A DNA stretch of 64,000 bases from Erysipelotrichales bacterium (GCA_022508525.1 JAFLVA010000001.1:26879-90878); one strand, 5' to 3'. Counted from the stretch's first letter, positions 40,722 to 52,093 are shown. The notes: generated by a model not told the origin, from the letters alone. Made by a program: numbers and translations.

Positions 40722-42405
40722 CTTTCTTGTATTCGTCTGCGTCTCTTGCTTCTTTGTATTTTACAGCACAGACTAATGGTTTTCTACGGGCTTCATTAGA
40801 TTCAATGTATTCTAATTTTTCAATGAATTCAGTCCATGTTTTTTCCATAGCGCTCTTATCTGTGTATTCATAATAAGCACGTGTGTTATGGATGTACATA
40901 TTGATAGCTTCTTCTAATGTTAAATCACCAAATTTGATTTCATTATTATATGTGAAGTTATCTTCTCCGAAATAATATTCGAATATTGATGTATCGAGTA
41001 ATCTGTCATAGCTTTCAACAGCTGTTTTGATTTTCTCTTTACGTTTGTTGTATTCAACATTTTCTTTTTCGTTGAATCCAACATATGTTGTACCGATTCT
41101 ATCTTTATCATTGTACCAATCAGCATTGTGTTTATAGTCATAGTAATTTGCTAATTCAACAGAATCTTCTGTTAAACCAGATTTTTCAATTACGATAAAG
41201 AAGATTCCTTGATAGCTATCACCAGAACCAGAACGTACAGCAAGGATTGGTTTTCCAGTTGTTGTACATAATACATATGTATCATCAGCAACAAGACCTT
41301 TTAATCCGTTTTCTTCAGATGGAGCGACAAATCCAGGTAAGTTTTGTGCTTCTTCTGCTGTAGCTGTGATTAATGCAATTCTACGTGAGTTGAATAAATG
41401 ATTGAAGTAAATATTACGTGGGTAAAAGTTAGGATCATCGTCATTTACTTTTAGACCATAACTATCTGTAACATCTACAAGAGAATCCATCTCCATAACT
41501 TGTTTGTATGGTATTTGGTCGATTTCAGCGTGATCTGCATAATAACCTTCAGCCTTGTCTGACATACCAATTCTAGAAACTCTCTTATCTTTTCCTTCAT
41601 AAGCATTTTCTTTATTTGCATTATAGATTCTATCAAAAGCATAGACACCTAATTTAAATTCATTTACATATGAAGTATCAAGGGTAACAATATCACCTTC
41701 ACCAAAGTTTTGAGCAGAACTTGTATCTCCAGATAAACTTTGTGCAACAGAACCAAAAGAATCTCCACGTGCTAAACGTTTGATAGCAGCGATTAAGTTT
41801 CTTGCTTCTTGTTCTGTGATTTGACCCTTATAACCAGCATCAGAATCTGAAGCTGATACATTGATAAGCATATGACTAATGTGATATGGAACTTTAGTGT
41901 TGATATAATCTTTTAATAGTTTATATCTTTCACTTTCTTCTGCTGTTTCATTATCATTTTCTGCAAAATAATTTTCTCTAGCTTTTGTCTTCAATTGTTC
42001 GTAGATGAATTTGTCTTTTAATTCGCTTAAATTTTCTACACCGTTTGATTCTAAAATAGCATCAAGTTCATCGCTATATTTTGTTCCGTTTGTTTCAGCA
42101 TTTGATTTAGCCTTATCTTTTTGTTGGTTAACACTACGTTCTGCTGAATTCTTAATTTCTTCTGTTACAGGAATAGAAGCACGAATTACAACTTCACAAA
42201 TAGCGTTATAGTAACTAGTAATACCATTTGACTTTGTGATATATCTATCGAAGATTTTATCAATGTCAATTTGTTTAGCATTTTCATTACCGTTGTTGAT
42301 TGTTAAAATTGCACCAGGTTTTTTGCTAACAGGATCACAACTGGTGAGGGTCATTCCACCAACCATGAGAGCAACTAAACCGATTGCAAGGTTACGTTTC
42401 TTCAT
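40690..42405 (-). CDS. PrsA-like foldase lipoprotein with parvulin-like PPIase domain
   Basis: Lipobox LTSC; YHISHMLINVSASDSDAGYKGQITEQEARNLIAAIKRLARGDSFGSVAQSLSGDTSSAQNFGEGDIVTLDTSYVNEF. Confidence 0.75.
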   Translation of the reverse strand: MKKRNLAIGLVALMVGGMTLTSCDPVSKKPGAILTINNGNENAKQIDIDKIFDRYITKSNGITSYYNAICEVVIRASIPVTEEIKNSAERSVNQQKDKAKSNAETNGTKYSDELDAILESNGVENLSELKDKFIYEQLKTKARENYFAENDNETAEESERYKLLKDYINTKVPYHISHMLINVSASDSDAGYKGQITEQEARNLIAAIKRLARGDSFGSVAQSLSGDTSSAQNFGEGDIVTLDTSYVNEFKLGVYAFDRIYNANKENAYEGKDKRVSRIGMSDKAEGYYADHAEIDQIPYKQVMEMDSLVDVTDSYGLKVNDDDPNFYPRNIYFNHLFNSRRIALITATAEEAQNLPGFVAPSEENGLKGLVADDTYVLCTTTGKPILAVRSGSGDSYQGIFFIVIEKSGLTEDSVELANYYDYKHNADWYNDKDRIGTTYVGFNEKENVEYNKRKEKIKTAVESYDRLLDTSIFEYYFGEDNFTYNNEIKFGDLTLEEAINMYIHNTRAYYEYTDKSAMEKTWTEFIEKLEYIESNEARRKPLVCAVKYKEARDADEYKKGGECYVEKIQ

Positions 42406-42603
42406 ACAGTTTATCCTCCTTATAAAACATAAGCGTAATTATTGTATACAATAATACTTAACAATTCAAGAACTTTTTGTATTAATTGACATTTATGGAA
42501 ACAATACTAGTCCAATTTGGGCTTTTTTTATTAAAAGTTTTAAAAATCGTGTCTAAAATAAATCTTTTGCATAGTATAACGTGAAAAACAAAGGAGGAAT
42601 ATT

Positions 42604-42711
42604 ATGAATCCAAATATAGGATATCAAAACAACGGCTTCGGCTCCGCTTTTGCCTTCATTCTTGTTCTTTTCATTTTGATTGCTATTATTGGTTGCTTCG
42701 GCGGCTGCTAA
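42604..42711 (+). CDS. YjcZ-like small hydrophobic protein, copy 1 (35 aa; absent from ORF track)
   Basis: aaaggaggaatatt-ATG; MNPNIGYQNNGFGSAFAFILVLFILIAIIGCFGGC*. Confidence 0.72.
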   Translation: MNPNIGYQNNGFGSAFAFILVLFILIAIIGCFGGC

Positions 42712-42743
42712 TAAAGTAATTGTTTATTTTGGGAGGTGAATGT

Positions 42744-42839
42744 ATGAACAACAGTTATTTTGCAATAATCCTTGTATTATTTATCCTACTCGTCATTATC
42801 GGTTACGGTTGCTGGACTGGATGCGGATGTGGTTGCTAA
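42744..42839 (+). CDS. YjcZ-like small hydrophobic protein, copy 2 (31 aa; absent from ORF track)
   Basis: gggaggtgaatgt-ATG; MNNSYFAIILVLFILLVIIGYGCWTGCGCGC*. Confidence 0.72.
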   Translation: MNNSYFAIILVLFILLVIIGYGCWTGCGCGC

Positions 42840-42844
42840 ATTAA

Positions 42845-42872
42845 AGGGGCAAAGGTGACTTTGCTCTTTTTT
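42845..42872 (+). terminator. Terminator after the YjcZ-like pair
   Basis: aggggcaaag-gtga-ctttgctctttttt. Confidence 0.85.
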
Positions 42873-42957
42873 ATTTTTTAAAAATATTTTTATCGCTTTT
42901 GTTGTAGATATGCTCTCTCTAGTGTAAAATAATTAAAGTTTTGGGAGCGTGAAACAA

Positions 42958-43785
42958 ATGGCTAAATTAGAAATTATTGATCTGCATGCTAGTGTAGATG
43001 GTAAAGAGATTTTAAAAGGTGTTAATCTTAGTGTTTCAACTAATGAAACAGTTGCGTTACTTGGTCCAAATGGTCATGGTAAATCTACTTTACTTGCTGT
43101 TATTATGGGCCATCCAAGATACACGGTTACAAGTGGTAAAATTTTACTAGATGGCAAAGATGTTTTAGCAATGACTATTGATGAAAGATCAAGGGCAGGA
43201 CTATTTTTAGGAATGCAATATCCTAGTGAAGTTCCAGGTGTAATTAATGCTGATTTCTTGAAAGCTGCTATAAATGCGCACAGAGAAAAACCAATCACGC
43301 TTTTTCAATTTTACCGTTCATTAGAAAAAAACTCTAAAGAAATGAAAATTTCTCTAGATATGGCTAATAGATCATTAAATGAAGGATTTTCAGGTGGGGA
43401 AAAGAAACGTAATGAAATACTTCAAATGCGTTTGCTAAATCCTGATTTTGCTATGCTAGATGAAATAGATTCTGGCTTAGATGTTGATGCTTTACAAACT
43501 GTTAGTGAAGCAATAAAAAAACAACAAGAAAGTGGAACTGGCTTTTTGGTAATTTCACATTATGCAAGACTATATTCTTTAATTGCGCCTACTAGAGTGG
43601 CTGTAATGGTTAATGGACGTATTGCAGTTGAAGGTGGAAAAGAAATTATTGATAAAATTGATACCACAGGTTTTGAATGGATCAATACAGAATTAGGTAT
43701 TAGTGTTGAAAAAGAGCAACCTAATATGCGTGATGTATCTATTGGAAGCTGTGCAACGAGAGAGGCAATTAACAGTGGAAAATAG
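42958..43785 (+). CDS. sufC: Fe-S cluster assembly ATPase SufC
   Basis: LLGPNGHGKSTLLAVIMGHP, FSGGEKKRNEILQM, LDEIDSGLDVDAL. Confidence 0.96.
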   Translation: MAKLEIIDLHASVDGKEILKGVNLSVSTNETVALLGPNGHGKSTLLAVIMGHPRYTVTSGKILLDGKDVLAMTIDERSRAGLFLGMQYPSEVPGVINADFLKAAINAHREKPITLFQFYRSLEKNSKEMKISLDMANRSLNEGFSGGEKKRNEILQMRLLNPDFAMLDEIDSGLDVDALQTVSEAIKKQQESGTGFLVISHYARLYSLIAPTRVAVMVNGRIAVEGGKEIIDKIDTTGFEWINTELGISVEKEQPNMRDVSIGSCATREAINSGK

Positions 43786-44620
43786 TTTGTTAAATATGGA
43801 AGGTATAAGCCGTACTTTTTTGCAAAATACTCTAGTTATTTCAATTGGAAAATTAGCAAAATTTGACGAAAGGATTATATTACCTCTCGATAAAATTGAA
43901 GCAAACGATATTGAAATAATTTGTAAAGAAGATAGCAAGGTAAAACTTCTAATTAAAAACTATAAAAACAATGCAAACATTATTATTAAAATAGAAAAAA
44001 ACGCAGAATTTACATTGAATTTTATATCAATTGATGATGCTGCAAAAGGAAAATATCATTTTGTTTTAGAGAATAATTCTCGAGCAATGGTCGCAATGGC
44101 AGATTTGGCTAAAGGCGATATTAATATTGATGTTTTGTTTGATTTAATTGGTGACAATTCTAGTGCAGAATGGCATTTAGCATCTCTTGGAGCAAATAAT
44201 GATAATAAAATATTTAATATCAATTTTAATCATGTTGGCAAAGATACAAGCGGTATTATGGCAAATTATGGCGTTGTTGAAGATGAATCTTTCATGCATT
44301 TTAAAGGTGACTCTTACATTCAAAAAGGATCAATTAGATCAAAAGCTCATCAAAGTGCAAAGATTATGGTTTTTGATGAAAAGTGTCATGCAAAGGCAAA
44401 TCCAATATTGAAAATAGATGAAAATGATATTGAAGCTAGCCACGCTGCCGTTGTAGGTAAAGTAAATGAGGAACATATGTATTATTTATGTTCTCGTGGT
44501 ATAAGTGAAAATGATGCAAAACAATTAATTACATTTGGATATTTAAAGCCAATTGCTAATTATTTTACAGACAAAAACGATGTGGAATTTATCTTAAATG
44601 GTATAGAAAAGAGGCTATAA
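43775..44620 (+). CDS. sufD: Fe-S cluster assembly protein SufD (short form)
   Basis: Start inferred as GTG 43775 overlapping sufC; HQSAKIMVFDEKCHAKANPILKIDENDIEASHAAVVGKVNEEHMYYLCSRGISENDAKQLI. Confidence 0.9.
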   Translation: MENSLLNMEGISRTFLQNTLVISIGKLAKFDERIILPLDKIEANDIEIICKEDSKVKLLIKNYKNNANIIIKIEKNAEFTLNFISIDDAAKGKYHFVLENNSRAMVAMADLAKGDINIDVLFDLIGDNSSAEWHLASLGANNDNKIFNINFNHVGKDTSGIMANYGVVEDESFMHFKGDSYIQKGSIRSKAHQSAKIMVFDEKCHAKANPILKIDENDIEASHAAVVGKVNEEHMYYLCSRGISENDAKQLITFGYLKPIANYFTDKNDVEFILNGIEKRL

Positions 44621-44622
44621 TT

Positions 44623-45849
44623 ATGAAAAAATATGAACAATTATTGCTTGATTTTCCTATTTTAAATAAGAAAATGCAAAATCATCGTCTAGTGTATTTA
44701 GATAATGCTGCTACAACATTTAAACCAAATGCTGTATTAGAAGCAATCGAAGATTATTATGAAAATTATTGCGCAAATACACATCGTGGTGATTATGATT
44801 TGGCGCACACTGCTGATGTAAAATATGATGAGGCACGTGAAATTGTCGCTAAATTTATTAATGCCGAAAAGAATGAAGTAGTATTTACTGCAGGAACAAG
44901 CATGTCGATTAATATGATTGCTTATGGATATGCAATGAAATTCCTTAAACCAGAAGATGAAATATTAATTACAGAGGCTGAACACGCTTCTAATGTTTTA
45001 CCATGGTTTAGTGTAGCAAAAGAAATTGGATGCACTATAAAGTATATACCTCTAACTAAAGAAGGTAGACTTACTCCTGAAAACGTTAAAAATGCGATGA
45101 ATGAGCACACAAAAATTGTTGCAATTGCTCAAGTAACTAATGTTTTAGGATATTATGTTGATATAAAGAACATTGCAAAAATTGTACATGAATTTGGTGC
45201 TTTAATTATTGTTGATGGTGCACAAAGTGTCCCACATTTTAAAGTTGACGTTAAAGATTTAGATTGTGATTTCTTGTCTTTCTCCGGACATAAGATGTGT
45301 GGACCAACAGGAATTGGGGTAATGTATGGCAAATATGCATTACTTAAACAAATGGATCCTTTAATGTCGGGTGGCGGAATGAATGCAAGATTTAATACTT
45401 GTGGTGAAGTAACTCTACTTCTTCCTCCTGCAAAATTTGAGGCAGGTACACAAAATATTGAAGGCGCTATTGGACTTGCGGCTTCCATTAAATACTTAGA
45501 ATCAATTGGCATGGAAAATATTGAAAAATATGAAACTGAATTGAGAAAATATGCAATTTCTGAGTTAAAAAAGCTTAATAATGTTATTCTATATAACGAG
45601 ACTGCAGAATCTGGCATTATTACTTTTAATGTAAAAGATGTATTTGCACAAGATGCTGCTACATATTTTAATTCAAAAGGTATATGTGTAAGATCTGGCC
45701 AACACTGTGCAAAAATTTTAATGGATTTTTTAGGTACAGTGGCTACAGTTCGAGCGAGTTTATACTTTTACAATACAAAAGAAGATATAGATGCATTTAT
45801 AGATGCATGTAAGAAAGCAGGTGACTTTTTAGATGCCTATTTCGATTAA
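44623..45849 (+). CDS. sufS: Cysteine desulfurase SufS
   Basis: YLDNAATTFKPN, ANTHRGDYDLA, FLSFSGHKMCGPTGIGVMYGK, VRSGQHCA. Confidence 0.96.
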   Translation: MKKYEQLLLDFPILNKKMQNHRLVYLDNAATTFKPNAVLEAIEDYYENYCANTHRGDYDLAHTADVKYDEAREIVAKFINAEKNEVVFTAGTSMSINMIAYGYAMKFLKPEDEILITEAEHASNVLPWFSVAKEIGCTIKYIPLTKEGRLTPENVKNAMNEHTKIVAIAQVTNVLGYYVDIKNIAKIVHEFGALIIVDGAQSVPHFKVDVKDLDCDFLSFSGHKMCGPTGIGVMYGKYALLKQMDPLMSGGGMNARFNTCGEVTLLLPPAKFEAGTQNIEGAIGLAASIKYLESIGMENIEKYETELRKYAISELKKLNNVILYNETAESGIITFNVKDVFAQDAATYFNSKGICVRSGQHCAKILMDFLGTVATVRASLYFYNTKEDIDAFIDACKKAGDFLDAYFD

Positions 45850-46282
45850 TCCTATGATGATGAGACAAATCATAATGGATCATTATGAACACCCTCATAA
45901 TAAAAGGACACCAGATAATGATAAATATTTAAAAATCAATATGAATTCTGAATCATGTATTGATAATATTGATGTCTATTTACTTGTTGAAGATGGAATT
46001 GTTAAAGATTGTTGCTTTGATGGAATTGGATGCACAATTTCCACTGCTTCTACTTCTATTATGACTGATTTAGTAATTGGTAAGACTATTGAAGAAGCTT
46101 ATAACATTATTGATAATTATCGAAAAATGATTCATGAAGACGAATTTGATGAAGAATTACTTGAGGAAGCAATTGTTTTTATTAACACTTCTAAACAAGC
46201 AAGTAGAATTAAATGTGCTACAATTGGTTGGAATGGATTAAATGAATTGTTAGATGAAAGTAAGGGTGATAAACATGAATAA
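45833..46282 (+). CDS. sufU: SufU-type Fe-S scaffold/sulfur transfer protein
   Basis: [13 protein letters not shown]...[38 protein letters not shown]. Confidence 0.94.
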   Translation: MPISINPMMMRQIIMDHYEHPHNKRTPDNDKYLKINMNSESCIDNIDVYLLVEDGIVKDCCFDGIGCTISTASTSIMTDLVIGKTIEEAYNIIDNYRKMIHEDEFDEELLEEAIVFINTSKQASRIKCATIGWNGLNELLDESKGDKHE

Positions 46283-47672
46283 AGATGAATTACCTTTAGA
46301 TGAATATAAATATGGATTTAAAAACGAGGACATATCTATTACAAATACTGGCAAAGGTTTGAGTGAAGAAATTGTAAGAGAAATATCCAAACTAAAAAAT
46401 GAGCCGGAATGGATGTTAGAATTTCGTCTTAAAGCTTATGAATTGTTTAAAAAATTACCTCTTCCAAAATATGGACCGGATCTAAGTCAATTGGACTTTA
46501 ATTCTTTTACATATTTTATTAGACCATCAGAAAGAGTTGAAAGCTCATGGGACAAAGTTCCCGATAAAATTAAAGAAACTTTTGATAAATTAGGAATTCC
46601 TGAGGCTGAACAAAAATATTTAGCCGGTGTTTCAACTCAATATGAGTCGGAAGTTGTTTATCATAACATGCTTAAAGAAGTTCAAGATAAAGGTGTTATT
46701 TTCCTTGATACTGATTCTGCTTTAAAAGCATGCCCAGAATTGTTTAAAAAGTATTTTAATAGTGTTGTCCCAGTTGGCGATAATAAATTTTCTGCACTTA
46801 ATGGTGCGGTATGGTCAGGAGGATCATTTATTTATGTGCCTAAAGGTGTACATTTAGAGAAACCTTTACAATCATATTTCAGAATCAATAATGAAAAATC
46901 GGGACAATTTGAGCGTACTTTGATTATTGTTGATGAAGGTGCAGATGTTCATTATGTTGAAGGATGTACTGCTCCTACATACTCTAAAGAATCTTTGCAC
47001 GCTGCTGTTGTTGAAATTATTATTTTAAAAGGTGGAAGATGCCGCTATTCTACAGTTCAAAACTGGTCCAATAATATTGTTAATCTTGTAACTAAGCGTG
47101 CATTAGTTATGGAAGATGGTGCAATGGAATGGATTGATGGAAATATCGGAAGTCAAGTTAATATGAAGTATCCTGCTTGTATTTTAGCTGGTGAAAGAGC
47201 AAAAGGTACTTGCATTTCTATTGCGGTAGCAGGAAAAGGGCAATTCCAAGATGCTGGTGCAAGAATGATTCATATGGCGCCTAATACAGTATCTACAATT
47301 ATTTCTAAATCAATTGTTAGAAATGGTGGAGTTGCAAATTATCGTGGGACAGTTAGACATATGAAAAACGCAGTTAACTGTAGAAGCCACGTCGAATGTG
47401 ATACACTTATTTTAGATAATATTTCTCGTAGTGATACAATCCCTACAAATGAAGTATTAAATAATGAATCTTACATTGAACATGAAGCAACTGTTTCAAA
47501 AATCAGTGAAGAACAATTATTTTATCTAATGTCTCGTGGCATTAGCGAAAAAGATGCAACACAGATGATTATTATGGGATTTATTGAACCATTTTCCAAG
47601 GAATTACCAATGGAGTATGCAGTTGAGTTAAATCAATTGATTAAAATGGATATGGAAGGAAGCGTAGGTTAG
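46275..47672 (+). CDS. sufB: Fe-S cluster assembly protein SufB
   Basis: Start inferred at ATG 46275; [65 protein letters not shown]. Confidence 0.97.
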   Translation: MNKDELPLDEYKYGFKNEDISITNTGKGLSEEIVREISKLKNEPEWMLEFRLKAYELFKKLPLPKYGPDLSQLDFNSFTYFIRPSERVESSWDKVPDKIKETFDKLGIPEAEQKYLAGVSTQYESEVVYHNMLKEVQDKGVIFLDTDSALKACPELFKKYFNSVVPVGDNKFSALNGAVWSGGSFIYVPKGVHLEKPLQSYFRINNEKSGQFERTLIIVDEGADVHYVEGCTAPTYSKESLHAAVVEIIILKGGRCRYSTVQNWSNNIVNLVTKRALVMEDGAMEWIDGNIGSQVNMKYPACILAGERAKGTCISIAVAGKGQFQDAGARMIHMAPNTVSTIISKSIVRNGGVANYRGTVRHMKNAVNCRSHVECDTLILDNISRSDTIPTNEVLNNESYIEHEATVSKISEEQLFYLMSRGISEKDATQMIIMGFIEPFSKELPMEYAVELNQLIKMDMEGSVG

Positions 47673-49540
47673 TGCAGTACGATTACGACATCATTGTAGT
47701 AGGCGGTGGACATGCAGGTATGGAAGCTGCTTTTGCAAGCGCACATATGGGTGCGAATACTTTGTTATTGACTTTAAATATTAAAATGATGTCAAATATG
47801 CCATGCAATCCTTCAATTGGTGGATCTGCTAAAGGTATTGTTGTTCGTGAGGTAGATGCCCTTGGTGGTATGATGGGAAAAGGTGCAGATCATGAATATT
47901 TGCAAATGAAAATGCTTAATACTGGAAAAGGACCAGGTGTTCAATGTTTAAGAGCACAAGCTGATAAAAAATCTTATCCTAGATGGATGCAAGAACAAGC
48001 ACTTAATACAAAAAATTTAACTATTAAAGAAGGAATGGTGACATCTCTTCTTCATGATGAAGAAAAAGTATTTGGCGTTGCAATTGGTGAGGAAAAAATC
48101 ATTGCAAAAGCAGTTATTTTAACTACAGGTACTTATATGGAGTCTTGTATTTTACAAGGGCATACATCAAGAAGTGCAGGCCCAGATGGAGAAAAACCAT
48201 CTTTAGGTTTATCTCCATATCTTGCAACAATGGGGATTAATTTATTTAGATTAAAAACAGGAACTCCTCCTAGAATTCAAAAGGATTCTATAGATTACAC
48301 AAGAGCTGAACCACAATATGGAACAGAAGGGGAACTTGCTTTTTCTTATGAAACAAAGGAATTTAAACCTCTTGAAGAACAAATTCTTTGCTGGTTAATT
48401 TACACAACTCCAGAAACACATCAAATTATTAGAGACAATTTGCACGAATCTGCAATGTACAGTGGATTAGTTAAAGGAATAGGACCAAGATATTGTCCAA
48501 GTATAGAAGATAAAATTGTTCGTTTCGCAGATAAGCCAAGGCATCAATTGTTTTTGGAACCAGAATCTTTAGAAATGGATTCTATTTACTTACAAGGCTT
48601 TTCTACTTCAATGCCTCCAGAAATTCAAGAAAAAATGATAAGATCTTTACCTGGATTAGAAAATTGTAAAGTTCTTAAATATGCTTATGCAATCGAGTAT
48701 GATGCGATTGAACCAACACAATTTGACGCAACTTTACAAGTGAAAAGATGGCCTGGTTTATATTGTGCCGGACAAATTTGTGGCACATCAGGATATGAGG
48801 AAGCGGCTGGCTTAGGCATTATGGCTGGAATTAATGCCACATTAAAAATTAAAGGCAAAAAACCACTAATTTTAAGAAGGGATGAGTCTTATATTGGTGT
48901 CATGATAGATGATTTAGTGACTAAAGGTACTGAAGAGCCATATCGTCTTCTTTCTTCGCGCGCTGAATATCGCTTGCTTTTAAGACATGATAATGCTGAC
49001 TTAAGATTAACAGAATATGGTTATAACGTTGGATTAATTGGCGAAGAAAGATACAAAGAATTCTTAGCAAAAAAAGTACAAATTAATAAAGCAATAGAGT
49101 ATCTAGAACATACATTTGTGGGAATAAAAAGTGATATTAAAGAATATTTGAACGAATTGGGTTATGAACTTAATGGTGGAATTTCTTTAATTGATATATT
49201 AAGACGTCCAGACGTTTCTTTTAAAAGACTTCAAAAATATTATCCTGAACTTCAAGAATTAAATTTATCTAACACTGCTATTATGCAACTAGAAGTAATG
49301 GTTAAATATGAAGGGTATATTGAAAAGCAAAAGAAAGAAGCTGAACGTTTAGCAAAATTAGAAGAGATGAAATTATCTCCTAATATTGATTATCTACACA
49401 TGGATGGTCTTGCTTTAGAAGCACGTCAAAAATTAGATGAAATTAAGCCGTTATCAATTGGACAAGCCAGTAGAATTAGTGGAGTAAATCCTGCTGATAT
49501 TTCAATGCTTATTTTAAATATAAAGAAGGAGAATGCATAA
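47672..49540 (+). CDS. mnmG: tRNA uridine-5-carboxymethylaminomethyl modification enzyme MnmG
   Basis: IIVVGGGHAGMEAAFASAHMG, CNPSIGGSAKGIVVREVDALGG, CGTSGYEEAAGLG; GTG start overlaps sufB stop. Confidence 0.97.
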   Translation: MQYDYDIIVVGGGHAGMEAAFASAHMGANTLLLTLNIKMMSNMPCNPSIGGSAKGIVVREVDALGGMMGKGADHEYLQMKMLNTGKGPGVQCLRAQADKKSYPRWMQEQALNTKNLTIKEGMVTSLLHDEEKVFGVAIGEEKIIAKAVILTTGTYMESCILQGHTSRSAGPDGEKPSLGLSPYLATMGINLFRLKTGTPPRIQKDSIDYTRAEPQYGTEGELAFSYETKEFKPLEEQILCWLIYTTPETHQIIRDNLHESAMYSGLVKGIGPRYCPSIEDKIVRFADKPRHQLFLEPESLEMDSIYLQGFSTSMPPEIQEKMIRSLPGLENCKVLKYAYAIEYDAIEPTQFDATLQVKRWPGLYCAGQICGTSGYEEAAGLGIMAGINATLKIKGKKPLILRRDESYIGVMIDDLVTKGTEEPYRLLSSRAEYRLLLRHDNADLRLTEYGYNVGLIGEERYKEFLAKKVQINKAIEYLEHTFVGIKSDIKEYLNELGYELNGGISLIDILRRPDVSFKRLQKYYPELQELNLSNTAIMQLEVMVKYEGYIEKQKKEAERLAKLEEMKLSPNIDYLHMDGLALEARQKLDEIKPLSIGQASRISGVNPADISMLILNIKKENA

Positions 49541-49541
49541 T

Positions 49542-50249
49542 ATGAACTTTTCTTCTTTTAAGGTTGAACTAGAAAAACAAAATATTATAGTAAGTGACGA
49601 GCAAATCGAAAGTTTAAAACAATATATGACATTATTAAAAGAATGGAATAACGTTATGGATTTGACTGCGATTTGTGATGATGAAGGAATTATAGAAAAG
49701 CATTTTTATGATTCATTAGTTTCTAGTAATATTATTAAATATGATGACCAATTTTTATTAGATGTTGGAACGGGGGCGGGTTTTCCAGGCCTTGTTTTAA
49801 AAATAGTTTATCCAAACCTTAAGGTTACGCTTCTTGAACCGACATTAAAAAGGTGTAAATTTTTAGAGGCAGTCATTGATAAACTTAATATAAAAGATTG
49901 TATAGTGGTTAATAAACGCGCAGAAGACTTTATAAATGAAAATAGGCGTGAATATTATGATTTAGTTACTGCAAGAGCGGTATCTAGATTAAATGTACTT
50001 CTAGAATTAACGATTCCTTTTGTGAAAGTTAATGGATTATTTATTGCATTGAAAGGAAAAAATGCTAGAGATGAACTAAAAGACGCAGAAAACGCATTAA
50101 ATATTTTAGACACGAAACTTATAAATTCTTTCAAATTGACATTACCTAGTGAACAAGAGAGTCGAGAAGTATTATTATTTCAAAAATTATCTGTAACAAA
50201 TACAAAATACCCAAGAATTTACGGAACTATAAAAAAGAAACCTTTATAG
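49542..50249 (+). CDS. rsmG: 16S rRNA (guanine527-N7)-methyltransferase RsmG
   Basis: [13 protein letters not shown]...EKHFYDSL...[17 protein letters not shown]; synteny with mnmG. Confidence 0.94.
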   Translation: MNFSSFKVELEKQNIIVSDEQIESLKQYMTLLKEWNNVMDLTAICDDEGIIEKHFYDSLVSSNIIKYDDQFLLDVGTGAGFPGLVLKIVYPNLKVTLLEPTLKRCKFLEAVIDKLNIKDCIVVNKRAEDFINENRREYYDLVTARAVSRLNVLLELTIPFVKVNGLFIALKGKNARDELKDAENALNILDTKLINSFKLTLPSEQESREVLLFQKLSVTNTKYPRIYGTIKKKPL

Positions 50250-50260
50250 TTCCTTTTTTT
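50223..50260 (+). terminator. Terminator after rsmG
   Basis: ggaactataaa...tttatagttccttttttt. Confidence 0.8.
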
Positions 50261-50293
50261 TATGTTAAATTAAATAAAATAGGAGGTACTAAT

Positions 50294-51064
50294 ATGACTA
50301 AGGTTATTGCTATTGCGAATCAAAAAGGTGGAGTTGGTAAAACAACTACTGCTATTTCTCTTTCTGCATCCTTAGCAAATTTTAATCGTAAAGTCCTTCT
50401 TTTAGATATGGATCCCCAAGGCAATTCTTCACGCGGATATAGTGTTGATATCACTTTAATTAATAAAAGTATGTATGATGTTTTAGTACACGATGTGGAT
50501 ATTAATAAAGTAGTGCGAAAAACTATGATGAAAAACGTAGACATTTTGCCTGCAAATCTAAAATTAGCATCCACTGATGCCGAAGTATCTAACAAAGTTG
50601 CGAATCCGTTCTTTTTGCTAAAAAATGCAATAAAAAAATTACATAAAGAATATGACTATATTATTATTGATTGTCCACCATCTTTAGGACTATTAAATAT
50701 TAATTCTCTTGTAGCTGCTAATAGCGTGATTATCCCTGTACAATGTGAATATTTTGCTATGGAAGCAGTGGCTCAAATTTTATCTTCAATTTCTCGTATT
50801 CAAACCTCTTATAACAATGATTTAGAAATTGAAGGCTTTTTGCTTACAATGTATGATCCAAGAACAAGACTTTGTGTTGAAGTTACAACACAAGTGCGTG
50901 GATTATTTAAAGAAAATACTTTCTTAACACAAATCCCTCGTAATATTTCTCTTCCTGAGAGTTCTGCTAGAGGATTGCCAATCACATTATATCGTCCAAC
51001 ATCTGCAGGAAGTTTAGCTTATTTAAATCTTGCAAAGGAAGTTATTGAGCATGAACAAAGATAA
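50294..51064 (+). CDS. parA: ParA/Soj chromosome partitioning ATPase
   Basis: [22 protein letters not shown] (deviant Walker A), [31 protein letters not shown]. Confidence 0.96.
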   Translation: MTKVIAIANQKGGVGKTTTAISLSASLANFNRKVLLLDMDPQGNSSRGYSVDITLINKSMYDVLVHDVDINKVVRKTMMKNVDILPANLKLASTDAEVSNKVANPFFLLKNAIKKLHKEYDYIIIDCPPSLGLLNINSLVAANSVIIPVQCEYFAMEAVAQILSSISRIQTSYNNDLEIEGFLLTMYDPRTRLCVEVTTQVRGLFKENTFLTQIPRNISLPESSARGLPITLYRPTSAGSLAYLNLAKEVIEHEQR

Positions 51065-51875
51065 TCAAATCTTAAAAAATAATCTTTCTTCACTTTTAAA
51101 AAAGTTTGCAAAAACCAACTTTATTGAAAAATTTGATGATGGTTATCAAACTACAAATACAGTCAACCTATTAACGGAAAATATTATCGATAATAGATTT
51201 TTTAAAAATGTTATTTTAGATGAAAAAATGCTGACAAAAATGGAAAAAGACATATCTTTTCATGGTCTTGTTAGTCCACTTTTAGTTCGTCCAATTGAAA
51301 ATGGAAAATATGAAATAGTTGCAGGTCGTAAGCGTTTGATTTGTGCAAGAAAATTAAATATTAGATCAGTTGTATGTATGGTACATAACTTCAGTGATGA
51401 GAATATGTTACTTTACATGCTTTTTAATGCGAAAAATGAAACAACTAAATCCGTCATTGAAATGGCCACTATTTGTCAGTTGCTATGTAAAAAATTTCAT
51501 TACACACAAGCCACAATTGCAGAATTATTAGATATGTCTCGATCGCAAATTACCAACCTAATGCGCATTTTACAACTTCCTAAACGAATCCAACGAGAGG
51601 TCAGTAAGGGGAGATTAAGTTACGGGCATGCTCGTGCAATTGCTGGATTAAGTGAAGATAAAATAGATGATGTAGTTAATCTAATTTACGAAAAGCGATT
51701 ATCAGTTCGTGACACAGAATATTTAGTAAACGAATTAAAAAATCGCCAAGGATATGATTATTTAATTAGTAATTTTGAAAAAAGAAATAATATCAGAGCA
51801 AAAATCAACGGCAAACAATTAATACTAAGTTTTAAAACAAAAAAGGAAATTAAAAAGTTTATTGTAAAAAAATAA
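51051..51875 (+). CDS. parB: ParB-family protein (degenerate CTPase motifs)
   Basis: [62 protein letters not shown]; overlaps parA. Confidence 0.85.
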   Translation: MNKDNQILKNNLSSLLKKFAKTNFIEKFDDGYQTTNTVNLLTENIIDNRFFKNVILDEKMLTKMEKDISFHGLVSPLLVRPIENGKYEIVAGRKRLICARKLNIRSVVCMVHNFSDENMLLYMLFNAKNETTKSVIEMATICQLLCKKFHYTQATIAELLDMSRSQITNLMRILQLPKRIQREVSKGRLSYGHARAIAGLSEDKIDDVVNLIYEKRLSVRDTEYLVNELKNRQGYDYLISNFEKRNNIRAKINGKQLILSFKTKKEIKKFIVKK

Positions 51876-52093
51876 AAGTTGTGAAAGATTAATTTTTCAC
51901 ATTTTATACAAAAAATGTATATTTTGCTAAACGTATACCATTTTTGTGTATTGGAATTATTTGGTAAATAAATTCAAAGTATTGCTAATAAATTGCAATA
52001 ATTAATGCGAAAAAACGATTTTGTCCAACATTTTGTTCTTGTTTTATCGTCTAAAATGGGTGAAAACAATGCAAATATGGATAGCCTATGTGT

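Noticed and set aside
42949-42966. gcgtgaaacaaa considered as a parS site
   Set aside because: Only a half-match to TGTTTCACGTGAAACA; no palindrome.
45153-45617. 154-aa minus-strand ORF
   Set aside because: Antisense to sufS, which is a clear conserved gene.
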